Shown here: positions 26,517 through 34,806 of the stretch, piece after piece | Position numbering within the stretch: the stretch's first letter is position 1 | How the letters are laid out: each line of letters begins with the position of its first letter | NCBI RefSeq assembly: GCF_039511225.1 | Contig: NZ_CP154261.1 | Location: forward strand, 3,038,001-3,102,000 | Source of the DNA: Sphingobacterium multivorum | Lineage (GTDB): Bacteria; Bacteroidota; Bacteroidia; Sphingobacteriales; Sphingobacteriaceae | Length of the DNA stretch: 64,000 bases | Direction: 5' to 3' | Program-made: the position numbers and the translations under genes | Notes under the pieces: model-generated | What the model was told of the DNA's origin: nothing | What the model saw: the letters and a program-made list of their open reading frames with translations, nothing else | Databases searched by the model: none

Positions 26517-29291
26517 ATGAATATGAGCAAAGAGAAATCAATACAAGAAATTGAAATTAACGGAAAAGTTTACCAGTATAGTTCTATTAAAGATCTCCCT
26601 GAAGGTAATGTTATGCACCTACCGTTCAGCATCCGGATACTACTGGAAAATGTATTGCGTAACCATGATGGATTCAGTATCACGGACGAGCATGTCAATA
26701 CCCTGATTCATTGGACTCCACAACCTGTTGACAAAGATATCCCCTTCAAACCGGCCAGAATTTTAATGCAGGATTTCACCGGAGTACCTGCTGTAGTCGA
26801 TATGGCATCACTACGTGCCGAATTTATCCGTCATGGCAAGGATGGACAAAAAATAAATCCTGCTATCCCGGTGGATCTGGTCATTGATCATTCCGTTCAG
26901 GTCGACTACTTTGGTACACAGTACTCGTATGACAAGAATGTCGAGTTGGAATATGAACGCAACCGTGAGCGTTATGAACTCCTTAAATGGGCACAGAAAG
27001 GATTAAAAAATTTTACCGTTGTTCCCCCAGGTATGGGTATCTGCCATCAGGTCAACTTGGAATATCTTGCCAAAGGAGTCATTGAACGTGACAATTGGCT
27101 TTTTCCTGACACATTAGTAGGGACTGATTCGCATACACCAATGGTCAATGGTATTGGTGTATTAGGTTGGGGAGTTGGTGGTATTGAGGCCGAGGCAGCC
27201 ATGCTTGGACAACCCATCTTTTTCACCTGCCCCGAGGTTATCGGCCTTAAACTTACTGGCAAAATACCAGCGACATGCACCGCGACGGACATGGTTCTTT
27301 CCATCACAAAAATACTTCGTGATAAAGGTGTTGTGGGCAAATTTGTTGAAGTATTTGGCGATGGATTAGACAGCCTTTCGGTGACAGATCGTGCGACAAT
27401 ATCCAATATGTCACCAGAATTCGGCTGTACGGTTACCTATTTTCCGATCGATGACCGAACCCTTGAATACATGCATAGCACCAATCGAAGTGCCGAACAG
27501 ATTAAAATTGTTGAAGATTATTGTAAAAGCAATTTACTCTGGCGGACAGGCAAGGAAGAAATTCAATATTCGTCGGTTGTTGAATTCAATTTATCAAGTC
27601 TGGAGCCAACTGTATCCGGCCCTAAGCGACCTCAGGATAAAATTCTTGTGAAAGATCTAAAAACTACATTTTCACATCTCTTGGATAGCGAACACCATCG
27701 ACAGTATATCCCTGTTCTACAGCGATCGGAATCTGCTTGGCTTGCCGACGGCGGGTCTGGTACGGAGTTTACCTTTGGTAAGGTACCTGTTGAACATGAT
27801 TCACCGCATGAAGTTATCCAAGAGTCTATTCATGCTGTGCGCATCAAGCACAATCATAAAGAATATATTGTCAGTGATGGCAGTATTGCCATTGCCGCCA
27901 TAACAAGCTGTACCAATACTTCTAACCCTACTGTGATGATCGGCGCAGGTTTATTGGCCCGTAACGCTATCGAGCGTGGACTGCGGACCAAATCCTGGGT
28001 AAAGACCTCCTTAGCCCCTGGTTCAAAAGTCGTTACACAATACCTTGAAAGATCAGGACTTAGTGCTGATCTCGATGCCCTGCGTTTTCACACGGTGGGT
28101 TACGGTTGTACCTCCTGTATTGGAAACTCGGGTCCTCTTCCACCACAAATAGCAGAGGCAGTGGAAAAAGGTGAACTCATTGTCGCATCGGTATTGTCTG
28201 GTAACCGAAATTTTGAGGCGCGTGTGCATCCTCAGGTAAAAATGAACTTTTTAATGTCGCCGATGCTTGTTGTTGCCTATGCGTTAGTCGGAAGAGTTGA
28301 TATTAATCTCTTGGAGGAGCCGCTCGACTACGACCCAAATGGTGAGCCCGTATATCTGAAAGATATTTGGCCGAGCCGCGAGGATATTATGGAAACCGTC
28401 AATGCCTGCGTCAAACAATCGGATTTTCAAGAAGTTTATGATGTCATCTTCGATGGTTCAACAGACTGGCAAGAACTTGAAGTGAATCTGGATCAAAATT
28501 ACCAGTGGGACAACACGTCTACCTACATTAAAGAATCGCCCTTTTTTGAAAATTTACAGGCTGTACCAAATCCGATACAAGACATCCAAAATGCAAGGGT
28601 ATTACTTTATCTTGGTGATTCGGTTACAACGGATCATATCTCACCTGCAGGGTCATTCAAAGAAGAAACTGCGGCTGGGCAATACCTCAGCGCACATCAG
28701 GTAAGTAAAGAAGATTTTAATTCGTATGGATCTAGACGTGGGAACCACGAAGTTATGATGCGTGGAACATTTGCCAATGTGCGTATTAAAAACAAAATTA
28801 CTGATCGTGAAGGTGGATTTAGCCGCTATTTCCCAAGCAATGAGGTGAAGACGGTGTATGAAACCGCAATGGAATATCGAAAAAACAACACTGCACTCAT
28901 TGTGCTGGCAGGAAAAGAGTATGGTTCGGGCTCCTCAAGAGATTGGGCTGCAAAGGGAACATTCCTGCTCGGCGTACGGGCGGTTATTGCTGAAAGTTTT
29001 GAGCGTATTCACCGAAGTAATCTTGTCGGTATGGGGGTAGCACCACTTGTGTTTATCAATGACGAAAATGCAGAGAAATTAGGACTAGATGGAACAGAAG
29101 TCTATAGCATCACGGGACTTGCGAACGATTTAACACCCCATAAACTCCTCTCGGTAAAGGCGGTGCATGACAATGGAAAAACAACCACATTTCAAGTGAA
29201 AGCAAGACTCGATTCTGCCATTGAAATCGAGTATTTTAAGAATGATGGTATTCTGCAATATGTGCTACGGCAATATTTAAAAAACAACTAA
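26517..29291 (+). CDS. acnA: Aconitate hydratase A
   Basis: The 924-residue TCA-cycle enzyme interconverts citrate and isocitrate through a 4Fe-4S cluster. The three cluster cysteines are C465 (AITSCTNTSNP), C531 and C534 (GYGCTSCIGNSG), and the swivel-domain signature 'LLYLGDSVTTDHISPAG' is present. Size and order fit the AcnA/IRP-type monomer rather than AcnB. Start at 26517, with ATG 26523 as an alternative. No exact promoter box is visible in the AT-rich 220-base region upstream. It stands alone. Confidence 0.96.
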   Translation: MNMSKEKSIQEIEINGKVYQYSSIKDLPEGNVMHLPFSIRILLENVLRNHDGFSITDEHVNTLIHWTPQPVDKDIPFKPARILMQDFTGVPAVVDMASLRAEFIRHGKDGQKINPAIPVDLVIDHSVQVDYFGTQYSYDKNVELEYERNRERYELLKWAQKGLKNFTVVPPGMGICHQVNLEYLAKGVIERDNWLFPDTLVGTDSHTPMVNGIGVLGWGVGGIEAEAAMLGQPIFFTCPEVIGLKLTGKIPATCTATDMVLSITKILRDKGVVGKFVEVFGDGLDSLSVTDRATISNMSPEFGCTVTYFPIDDRTLEYMHSTNRSAEQIKIVEDYCKSNLLWRTGKEEIQYSSVVEFNLSSLEPTVSGPKRPQDKILVKDLKTTFSHLLDSEHHRQYIPVLQRSESAWLADGGSGTEFTFGKVPVEHDSPHEVIQESIHAVRIKHNHKEYIVSDGSIAIAAITSCTNTSNPTVMIGAGLLARNAIERGLRTKSWVKTSLAPGSKVVTQYLERSGLSADLDALRFHTVGYGCTSCIGNSGPLPPQIAEAVEKGELIVASVLSGNRNFEARVHPQVKMNFLMSPMLVVAYALVGRVDINLLEEPLDYDPNGEPVYLKDIWPSREDIMETVNACVKQSDFQEVYDVIFDGSTDWQELEVNLDQNYQWDNTSTYIKESPFFENLQAVPNPIQDIQNARVLLYLGDSVTTDHISPAGSFKEETAAGQYLSAHQVSKEDFNSYGSRRGNHEVMMRGTFANVRIKNKITDREGGFSRYFPSNEVKTVYETAMEYRKNNTALIVLAGKEYGSGSSRDWAAKGTFLLGVRAVIAESFERIHRSNLVGMGVAPLVFINDENAEKLGLDGTEVYSITGLANDLTPHKLLSVKAVHDNGKTTTFQVKARLDSAIEIEYFKNDGILQYVLRQYLKNN

Positions 29292-29329
29292 TATTCGGCA
29301 AATTGAAGAATCGAAATAGCTAAAAAAGT

Positions 29330-29355
29330 AAAGGGCACTCTATAGGGTGCCCTTT
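29330..29355 (+). terminator. Weak terminator hairpin after acnA
   Basis: AAAGGGCAC and GTGCCCTTT form a 9-bp stem with an eight-base loop, but no long T run follows (AACAACTATATT). Confidence 0.55.
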
Positions 29356-29560
29356 AACAACTATATTAAAACCTACCAGAGTTCTACAATACTTCAGTCT
29401 TGCCCCCAGAATTATGTTTTATGGCTATGCCAAATATAGTTGTAAAAAATTACCCTTTTTATCCCTGAAATCAGGTATTTTGCATACAAGCGGATGTAGC
29501 GCATTGACTTCATTTTAAAGTAAAATCATTCGGGAGAATTGTTTATTTTCGCTAAGATCA

Positions 29561-30145
29561 ATGCCAACAGCATACAGAATGGAAGAACTTATCGAACAAA
29601 CAATCTCGAAACAAACATGGACCCCTGAACTGAAACAAGTTCAGGAATTTTACAAATGCACCTTTGAGCAATGTGATTTTCAGAGCGCGGAACTGTTAGA
29701 CCTCATTTTCACAAATTGTGAATTTAAATCGTGTAATCTTTCCAATGTCAGTCTGAAGGGCACACAACTAGATCATGTTGTCTTTAATGACTGCAAAATG
29801 CTAGGTATACACTTTAATGAATGTAGTTCATTTTCCTTTCATGTTAATTTCAGCAACTCGGTATTGGATTACGCCTCTTTTTTTGAACGAAATATAAAGA
29901 AATTTCAGTTTGATCACTGTTCGTTGCAACATGTGGATTTTGAACGAGCCAATCTGCAACAGGCGGTGTTTAGAAAAGCAAATTTGTTAAATGCCCGTTT
30001 TATACAAAGCAATCTCGAAGGCTGTGATTTTCGGTCCTCCATCAACATCCAGCTCGATCCCGAGGCCAATCGCATGAAAAAAAGTAAATTTGGTCGGGAA
30101 CAGCTGCCTGGACTATTGCTTAAATATCAGTTGGCCATCGATTAA
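29561..30145 (+). CDS. Pentapeptide repeat protein
   Basis: The 194-residue protein contains about 25 consecutive A(D/N)LxX-like five-residue coils, with Phe/Leu at the centre and Cys, Asp or Asn at i-2 (for example FEQCDF, FTNCEF, FDHCSL, FERANLQQAVF, FIQSNLEGCDF). They build a right-handed quadrilateral beta-helix. Single proteins of this size include Qnr and McbG, which mimic DNA and protect DNA gyrase, but the C-terminal 'LDPEANRMKKSKF' end is the form seen in many uncharacterised members. A role in gyrase protection is therefore possible, not shown. Confidence 0.85.
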   Translation: MPTAYRMEELIEQTISKQTWTPELKQVQEFYKCTFEQCDFQSAELLDLIFTNCEFKSCNLSNVSLKGTQLDHVVFNDCKMLGIHFNECSSFSFHVNFSNSVLDYASFFERNIKKFQFDHCSLQHVDFERANLQQAVFRKANLLNARFIQSNLEGCDFRSSINIQLDPEANRMKKSKFGREQLPGLLLKYQLAID

Positions 30146-30282
30146 ATCTTAGATGGGGTTTGATAAGGGCCGAAGATCGTTGCATGAGATCAGCTCGATT
30201 TCGATTTATCGTTAAATAACGGATTTCAGGGATAAAACACCTTACATTGAATCAGGATATTTGTCTTTCAAAGTTTAAGAAG

Positions 30283-31668
30283 ATGAAAAAAATATCCCTA
30301 TCGTTCGCAGCTATCTTGGCGGCCAGCAGCATGTCGTTTGCACAAATCAATAAAGCATTCAAGATCAACTATGCCATTACCTATTCCGTCGATCCCAGCG
30401 AAGAAGCGCAAGCAGCTCCAGTTTCTGTCTACGAAGCTTATGTTAACAATGATAAAATAAAAGTTGTATCGGCTTCCGGAGAAGACGAAGAGTCTATATT
30501 TCTCGTTAAAAAAAATGAAGAGCAATCGGTTATATTATACCCAGGACTGGCAAAATATGTCGTGAAAGAAAATGAGCTTAGCTCACATGCGATCAAACTC
30601 GTCCCAAACCAGACGAAAATGATCGCTGGTTATCCCTGCAAACTAGCGCAGGTAGAAATTCCTATTTCGGAAGATAACGCGGAAAACAGTACCCTATCGA
30701 TTTGGTATAGCGATAAACTGCCAGTCGCCTATTGGGAGGGCTTTGATCTGTTCAAAAAAATACCTGGGGCTGTGCTGCAGCTAACAACACCGCTTGGCAT
30801 GAATATGATTGCACAGAACATCACCGATAGCCAACTGGACGAAAAGGATTTTATTGTACCTGAGGATTATGAACAAGTAGCATCAATTTATGATGACGAA
30901 GAGGATGCGGAAGATAGCAACCAGATTGCTGAAAATCTCTATTTATTTGAAGATGCTGCAACTAACCTTTTGGGGGTAAAAGACGGCGATGAAAAAACAA
31001 TTGTGCCAGCACAATACCTTTACATTGCTCCATTTGTTGGCGACCTGAGTATAGTTCAATATAAAGATGAAAAATATGGTGCCATTAATCTCACCGGTAA
31101 ACCAATCCTCCCCTTCCGATACGATTATTTAGGTTACGATGACCATCTTGGCCAACTGGTTTTTGGACTAAACGAAAAATATGGGGTCATGGATAAGTCT
31201 GGTAAAATTTTGATCCCAGCAAATTATGATATGATATCATTCATTAACGGGGGCTATGCTGTATTTCAAGTGAAAGATAAATATGGCATATTGAATCAAG
31301 CGGGTAAAATAATTGTCCCGGCAACGTATAGCTTTATTTCTGAAAACAATGCAACGCATTTCGTCAGCATCGAAAACGACAAGTATAATCTTACTGATAT
31401 TAAGACCAATCAAATCGTTGCGCCCGACTACGATTTGATTTCAATTACCGAAGAACCCAATCTTTTCCTTGCAAGCAAAGGTGGAAAGTATGGGTATTTA
31501 GATGGTCAGGGAAAAGTTGCAATACCATTTATATACAGTGGAGCTACCTCGTTCAGTGATGGCGTGGCTTCTGTTTCATTAGCGGATTCGGACGATGTAA
31601 TTTTGATTAATACAAAAGGCGAACGTGTGGAAATAGATGCTGCGGCAGAGGCAACAGATATAATTTAA
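30283..31668 (+). CDS. Secreted WG-repeat protein
   Basis: The 461-residue protein begins with a signal peptide (ends SFA|Q). Residues about 20-220 form a beta-rich GLPGLI/DUF4412-like domain, with 'NQTKMIAGYPCKLAQVEI' and 'TLSIWYSDKLPVAYWEGF' typical of that family. Residues about 240-450 hold five WG-type (KWG) repeats such as YGAINLTGKPILPFRYD and YGVMDKSGKILIPANYD. The combination suggests a secreted binding or structural protein. ATG 30283 is used rather than TTG 30247, which would lie before the signal peptide. Confidence 0.78.
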   Translation: MKKISLSFAAILAASSMSFAQINKAFKINYAITYSVDPSEEAQAAPVSVYEAYVNNDKIKVVSASGEDEESIFLVKKNEEQSVILYPGLAKYVVKENELSSHAIKLVPNQTKMIAGYPCKLAQVEIPISEDNAENSTLSIWYSDKLPVAYWEGFDLFKKIPGAVLQLTTPLGMNMIAQNITDSQLDEKDFIVPEDYEQVASIYDDEEDAEDSNQIAENLYLFEDAATNLLGVKDGDEKTIVPAQYLYIAPFVGDLSIVQYKDEKYGAINLTGKPILPFRYDYLGYDDHLGQLVFGLNEKYGVMDKSGKILIPANYDMISFINGGYAVFQVKDKYGILNQAGKIIVPATYSFISENNATHFVSIENDKYNLTDIKTNQIVAPDYDLISITEEPNLFLASKGGKYGYLDGQGKVAIPFIYSGATSFSDGVASVSLADSDDVILINTKGERVEIDAAAEATDII

Positions 31669-31676
31669 ACATCAAA

Positions 31677-31718
31677 AACCAAAAAAGGCAACAGATAGAT
31701 CTGTTGCCTTTTTTGGTT
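31677..31718. terminator. Bidirectional terminator between WG-repeat and DUF808 genes
   Basis: A 19-bp perfect stem (31677-31695 with 31700-31718) around the loop TAGA, with A and T runs at its two ends. Confidence 0.95.
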
Positions 31719-31744
31719 GCTGATCATCAATGATCAGTATAAGG

Positions 31745-32614
31745 TTATTTTTTCTTTTTAAACAGCATTTTGCCGATCGTAAATAAAATCACCACAATTA
31801 TGCCTCCACCTAAGCCAAATAACAGCTCTTTTAGCATGCTTGGCAGAGCGGGTAGCGCGTGATGTAAGAAATCAATATAATGCGCAAATATTCCGCCTGA
31901 AACCAAAATTAAAGCAAATGTACCAACCACAGCCAATAACTTGATAACAAAAGGCAGTGCGCGGACTAAAAAACGACCTAAACTCGCTACAGGGCCTTTT
32001 TCACGGGAGGTTTTAATCAATTTATAACCTGCATCGTCCATCCGAACGATAAGTGCCACAATACCATAGACTCCAACTGTGGCTAAAAAAGCAACAACCG
32101 AAACCGTAATAATTTGTAAGGACAAGCTTTTTCCAAGAACTGTCCCTAAAGCGATAATGACGATCTCCACGGAAAGAATAAAGTCTGTCGTGATAGCCGA
32201 TTTTACCTTCGCTTTTTCAACAGCAACTGAGTTTTCAGCAACGACAGTCTCTACTTTCGTTTCTTCTGTAGCATGTTTGCGGTGAAACAGGTATTCAATA
32301 ATCTTTTCAACACCTTCAAAAGCAAGGTAGAAACCACCCAAAATTAAAATATATTTGATGGCAATTGGAAAAAAGACGTTCAGTAATAAAGCAATAGGTA
32401 CAATGATCAACTTATTGAGCAGCGAACCCTTTGTAATTGCCCATAAAACTGGGAGCTCACGTGAAGCCAAAAAACCAGTCGCTTTCTCTGCATTTACCGC
32501 TAAATCGTCACCTAAGATTCCAGCAGTTTTTTTTGTTGCGATTTTGCTCGCCACTGCTACATCATCCATCAACGCTGCAATATCATCTAGTATTGCAAAT
32601 ATTCCTGAAGCCAT
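31745..32614 (-). CDS. DUF808 (YedI-like) membrane protein
   Basis: The 289-residue inner membrane protein matches the DUF808/YedI family from its first residues: 'MASGIFAILDDIAALMDDVA' and 'KKTAGILGDDLAVNAEKATGF' are the conserved N-terminal block, and a central charged region splits about eight hydrophobic segments. The family is widespread but its function is not established. Its gene stands alone, divergent from the DUF4256 gene, and shares a strong terminator with the WG-repeat gene. Confidence 0.88.
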   Translation of the reverse strand: MASGIFAILDDIAALMDDVAVASKIATKKTAGILGDDLAVNAEKATGFLASRELPVLWAITKGSLLNKLIIVPIALLLNVFFPIAIKYILILGGFYLAFEGVEKIIEYLFHRKHATEETKVETVVAENSVAVEKAKVKSAITTDFILSVEIVIIALGTVLGKSLSLQIITVSVVAFLATVGVYGIVALIVRMDDAGYKLIKTSREKGPVASLGRFLVRALPFVIKLLAVVGTFALILVSGGIFAHYIDFLHHALPALPSMLKELLFGLGGGIIVVILFTIGKMLFKKKK

Positions 32615-32681
32615 ATTTATATAAAAATTGAACGTAAAAATATAAATTTAATTCAATTTTGAACTAAAGAATTTAATCCAT

Positions 32682-32708
32682 TTGTAATATTAAGCTACAT
32701 TACATTTG
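32682..32708 (+). promoter_or_regulatory. Promoter for the DUF4256 gene
   Basis: TTG (32682-32684), a 16-base spacer and an exact TACATTTG (32701-32708), 39 bases before ATG 32748. Confidence 0.6.
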
Positions 32709-32747
32709 ATTTAAATACGTAATTTTAATACCACAAGGACAACCGTT

Positions 32748-33305
32748 ATGAAAAATTCACTTACACTGCAGGAACAGTCAATGCTACTTGAAACACTAAA
32801 ACAAAGGTTTCAGAAATTTCCTAAAAGACATCCACAGATCAGTTGGGATGATGTCGCGCATAAATTACTTGAAAATCCCAAGAAATTATGGAGCTTGTTC
32901 CAAATGGAAAAGAGCGCTGGCGAACCCGACCTTATTCTGATTGATGCAAACAAAGAACAGTATGCTTTTGTGGATTGTGCTGAAGAAAGTCCCAAAGGAA
33001 GAAGAAGCCTCTGTTTTGACCAAAGAGCCATGGATGAAAGGAAAGAAAACAAGCCTATTGGGAATGCTGTGGAAGAAGCTAAGAAAATGGGAACTGAGCT
33101 ACTGAATGAAGAACAATATCGCCAACTTCAACAATTAGGTGAATTTGATTTAAAAACTTCCAGCTGGATACAAACACCAGATGCCATCCGCAAGCTTGGA
33201 GGTGCCTTATTCTGTGACCGACGTTACAACCAAGTCTTTACCTATCATAATGGCGCAATCTCCTATTATGCCGCACGTGGATTTCGCTGCATACTTTTTC
33301 TTTAA
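32748..33305 (+). CDS. DUF4256 domain protein
   Basis: The 185-residue protein matches the whole length of the DUF4256 family: the C-terminal block 'TPDAIRKLGGALFCDRRY...VFTYHNGAISYYAARGFR' and the central 'FDQRAMDERKENKP' are nearly identical to the family pattern. The function is unknown. The family's conserved Cys, Asp and Arg residues suggest an enzyme. The next gene begins 31 bases downstream and may be cotranscribed. Confidence 0.85.
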   Translation: MKNSLTLQEQSMLLETLKQRFQKFPKRHPQISWDDVAHKLLENPKKLWSLFQMEKSAGEPDLILIDANKEQYAFVDCAEESPKGRRSLCFDQRAMDERKENKPIGNAVEEAKKMGTELLNEEQYRQLQQLGEFDLKTSSWIQTPDAIRKLGGALFCDRRYNQVFTYHNGAISYYAARGFRCILFL

Positions 33306-33336
33306 AAGTCCCTAACCTTCAAAATTTAAAACCTAT

Positions 33337-34194
33337 ATGAAAACAATTGTAATAGCCACCCTGCTCTTTTTCTGGGGAGCTGCCCAACCGCTTTTTTCAC
33401 AAGTATCTTTTCCATCGTTCTTGGAAGGGACATGGAAGGTGGACAATAAAGAGCAATACGAACAATGGGATCGTATAAATGAACACGAATTAAAGGGACT
33501 TTCCTATACGTTGAAAAATGGGCAAAAGATCGTCAGTGAATACCTAAAATTGACCAAAATAAAGGATAAAGTTGTATACACAGCACTGGTCATCGGACAA
33601 AACCATGGAAAAGAAGTCAATTTTGAACTAAGTTATCAGGATAGTACCTATTCGTTTATCAATGAGGCCCATGATTTCCCCAATTACATTCGGTACACAC
33701 CAGTCGCCACAAACCGACTTCACATTGTAGTGGAAGGAAAATCGGGAAGAGCCAGGTCTTTTTATGCGAGCAGAATTGCACCGACCACGACTGAAGGAAA
33801 CCCAAATTACGATCAAGAGCTCGCAAAAAAATTGGGGGCTGATGATTATGGAATGAAATCCTACATCTTTGTCCTCCTCAAAACTGGCGAGAATAAAACA
33901 ACAGACAAACAATTCATTAATGAATGTTTCAAAGGTCACATGGAAAATATCAATCGTCTCGTAAAAAATGGGCAATTGATTGTTGCTGGCCCATTTGGAA
34001 AAAATGACGACAACTTTCGGGGCCTTTTTATCTTAAATAACATGGCTTCAACTGATGCGGCAAAGCATATTTTAGAGAACGATCCAGCGATAAAAAACGG
34101 CCTCTTAGAAGCTTCGTTTTACCCCTGGTATGGTTCAGCTGCCTTGGCAGAATATCTGTCCCAAGTAGATAAAATCTGGAAAAAACAACATTAG
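33337..34194 (+). CDS. DUF6265 - YciI fusion, exported
   Basis: The 285-residue protein begins with a signal peptide (ends LFS|QVS). Residues about 25-150 look like a DUF6265 domain, with 'FLEGTWKVDN' at the start and 'FINEAHDFPNYIRY' near its end. Residues about 165-275 form a YciI-like ferredoxin-fold domain: MENINRLVKNGQLIVAGPFG, then 'RGLFILNNMAS' and 'DPAIKNGLLEASFYPWYG'. The two domains are usually separate proteins. No function can be assigned. It may be in an operon with DUF4256. Confidence 0.75.
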   Translation: MKTIVIATLLFFWGAAQPLFSQVSFPSFLEGTWKVDNKEQYEQWDRINEHELKGLSYTLKNGQKIVSEYLKLTKIKDKVVYTALVIGQNHGKEVNFELSYQDSTYSFINEAHDFPNYIRYTPVATNRLHIVVEGKSGRARSFYASRIAPTTTEGNPNYDQELAKKLGADDYGMKSYIFVLLKTGENKTTDKQFINECFKGHMENINRLVKNGQLIVAGPFGKNDDNFRGLFILNNMASTDAAKHILENDPAIKNGLLEASFYPWYGSAALAEYLSQVDKIWKKQH

Positions 34195-34204
34195 CTCTTT
34201 AGTC

Positions 34205-34239
34205 ATGACATAGGGTTGTCATTGGCCGATCTAACTTTG
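34205..34239 (+). promoter_or_regulatory. Dyad and -7 box before the GyrI-like gene
   Basis: ATGACA/TGTCAT form a 6-bp inverted repeat around TAGGGT (34205-34222), and an exact TAACTTTG box lies at 34232-34239, 17 bases before ATG 34256. The dyad spans the usual -33 area and may be an operator. Confidence 0.5.
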
Positions 34240-34255
34240 GGGAAAACTAAGCGAA

Positions 34256-34714
34256 ATGAATAATAAAATAATCCCTTCATTCAGTATAATAGGTCTTGCC
34301 ATCCGTACAAGCAACCAAAATGGGCAGGCGGCGAAAGACATTCCAGAACTTTGGGCCCGCTTTTTTAAAGAAGATGTGTTGAGCCGTATTCCCAACAAGA
34401 TATCCAGCGAACTCTACTGTATCTATACCGAATATGAAAAAGATCACACATTGCCTTATACGACTTTATTAGGCTGTAAAGTCAGCAATCTTGAAGAACT
34501 ACCCGAAGACTTGGACGGTATTCATATCGCTGAAAACCATTACCGACATTTTACAGCAGAAGGAAATTTGGAAGATGGCATCGTTTATGAAACTTGGCAA
34601 AGGATATGGCGTTCGGATTTACCAAGAACGTATGCCGCAGACCTCGAAATATATGGCGAAAAAGCCCAAAATCCACACGATGCAAAGGTGGATATATACA
34701 TAGGGATTCATTAG
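34256..34714 (+). CDS. Stand-alone GyrI-like / effector-binding domain protein
   Basis: The 152-residue protein is a single GyrI-like ligand-binding domain, related to the C-terminal part of AraC- and MerR-type multidrug regulators: 'FSIIGLAIRTSN', then 'IPELWARFFKED', 'LYCIYTEYEKDHTLPYTTLLGC' and the final 'YAADLEIYGEKAQNPHDAKVDIYIGI'. No DNA-binding region is present. Such proteins bind toxic small molecules or act as isolated effectors. It has its own promoter box. Confidence 0.85.
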   Translation: MNNKIIPSFSIIGLAIRTSNQNGQAAKDIPELWARFFKEDVLSRIPNKISSELYCIYTEYEKDHTLPYTTLLGCKVSNLEELPEDLDGIHIAENHYRHFTAEGNLEDGIVYETWQRIWRSDLPRTYAADLEIYGEKAQNPHDAKVDIYIGIH

Positions 34715-34779
34715 GGTCTTTATCGTAACAAAACGTATGTGTTAAGGTGTTTATCGTTTATTTTAAACTAAATAACCCT

Positions 34780-34787
34780 TACCTTTG
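34780..34787 (+). promoter_or_regulatory. -7 box (TACCTTTG) for the ClC gene
   Basis: Exact TAnnTTTG, 19 bases before ATG 34807. It lies inside the longer reading frame that begins at 34747, which argues that the true start is 34807 or 34810. Confidence 0.55.
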
Positions 34788-34806
34788 TGCCGATTTAAAG
34801 AAAAAC

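Noticed and set aside
26502..26519. Five-codon upstream frame before acnA (ATG at about 26502)
   Set aside because: Short and in AT-rich DNA where such frames occur by chance; nothing indicates attenuation.
26315..26530. A 71-codon minus-strand frame before acnA
   Set aside because: Crosses the acnA start and is made of low-complexity AT-rich codons.
27047..27406. A 119-codon frame antisense to acnA
   Set aside because: Lies fully inside a conserved gene; composition is that of a shadow frame.
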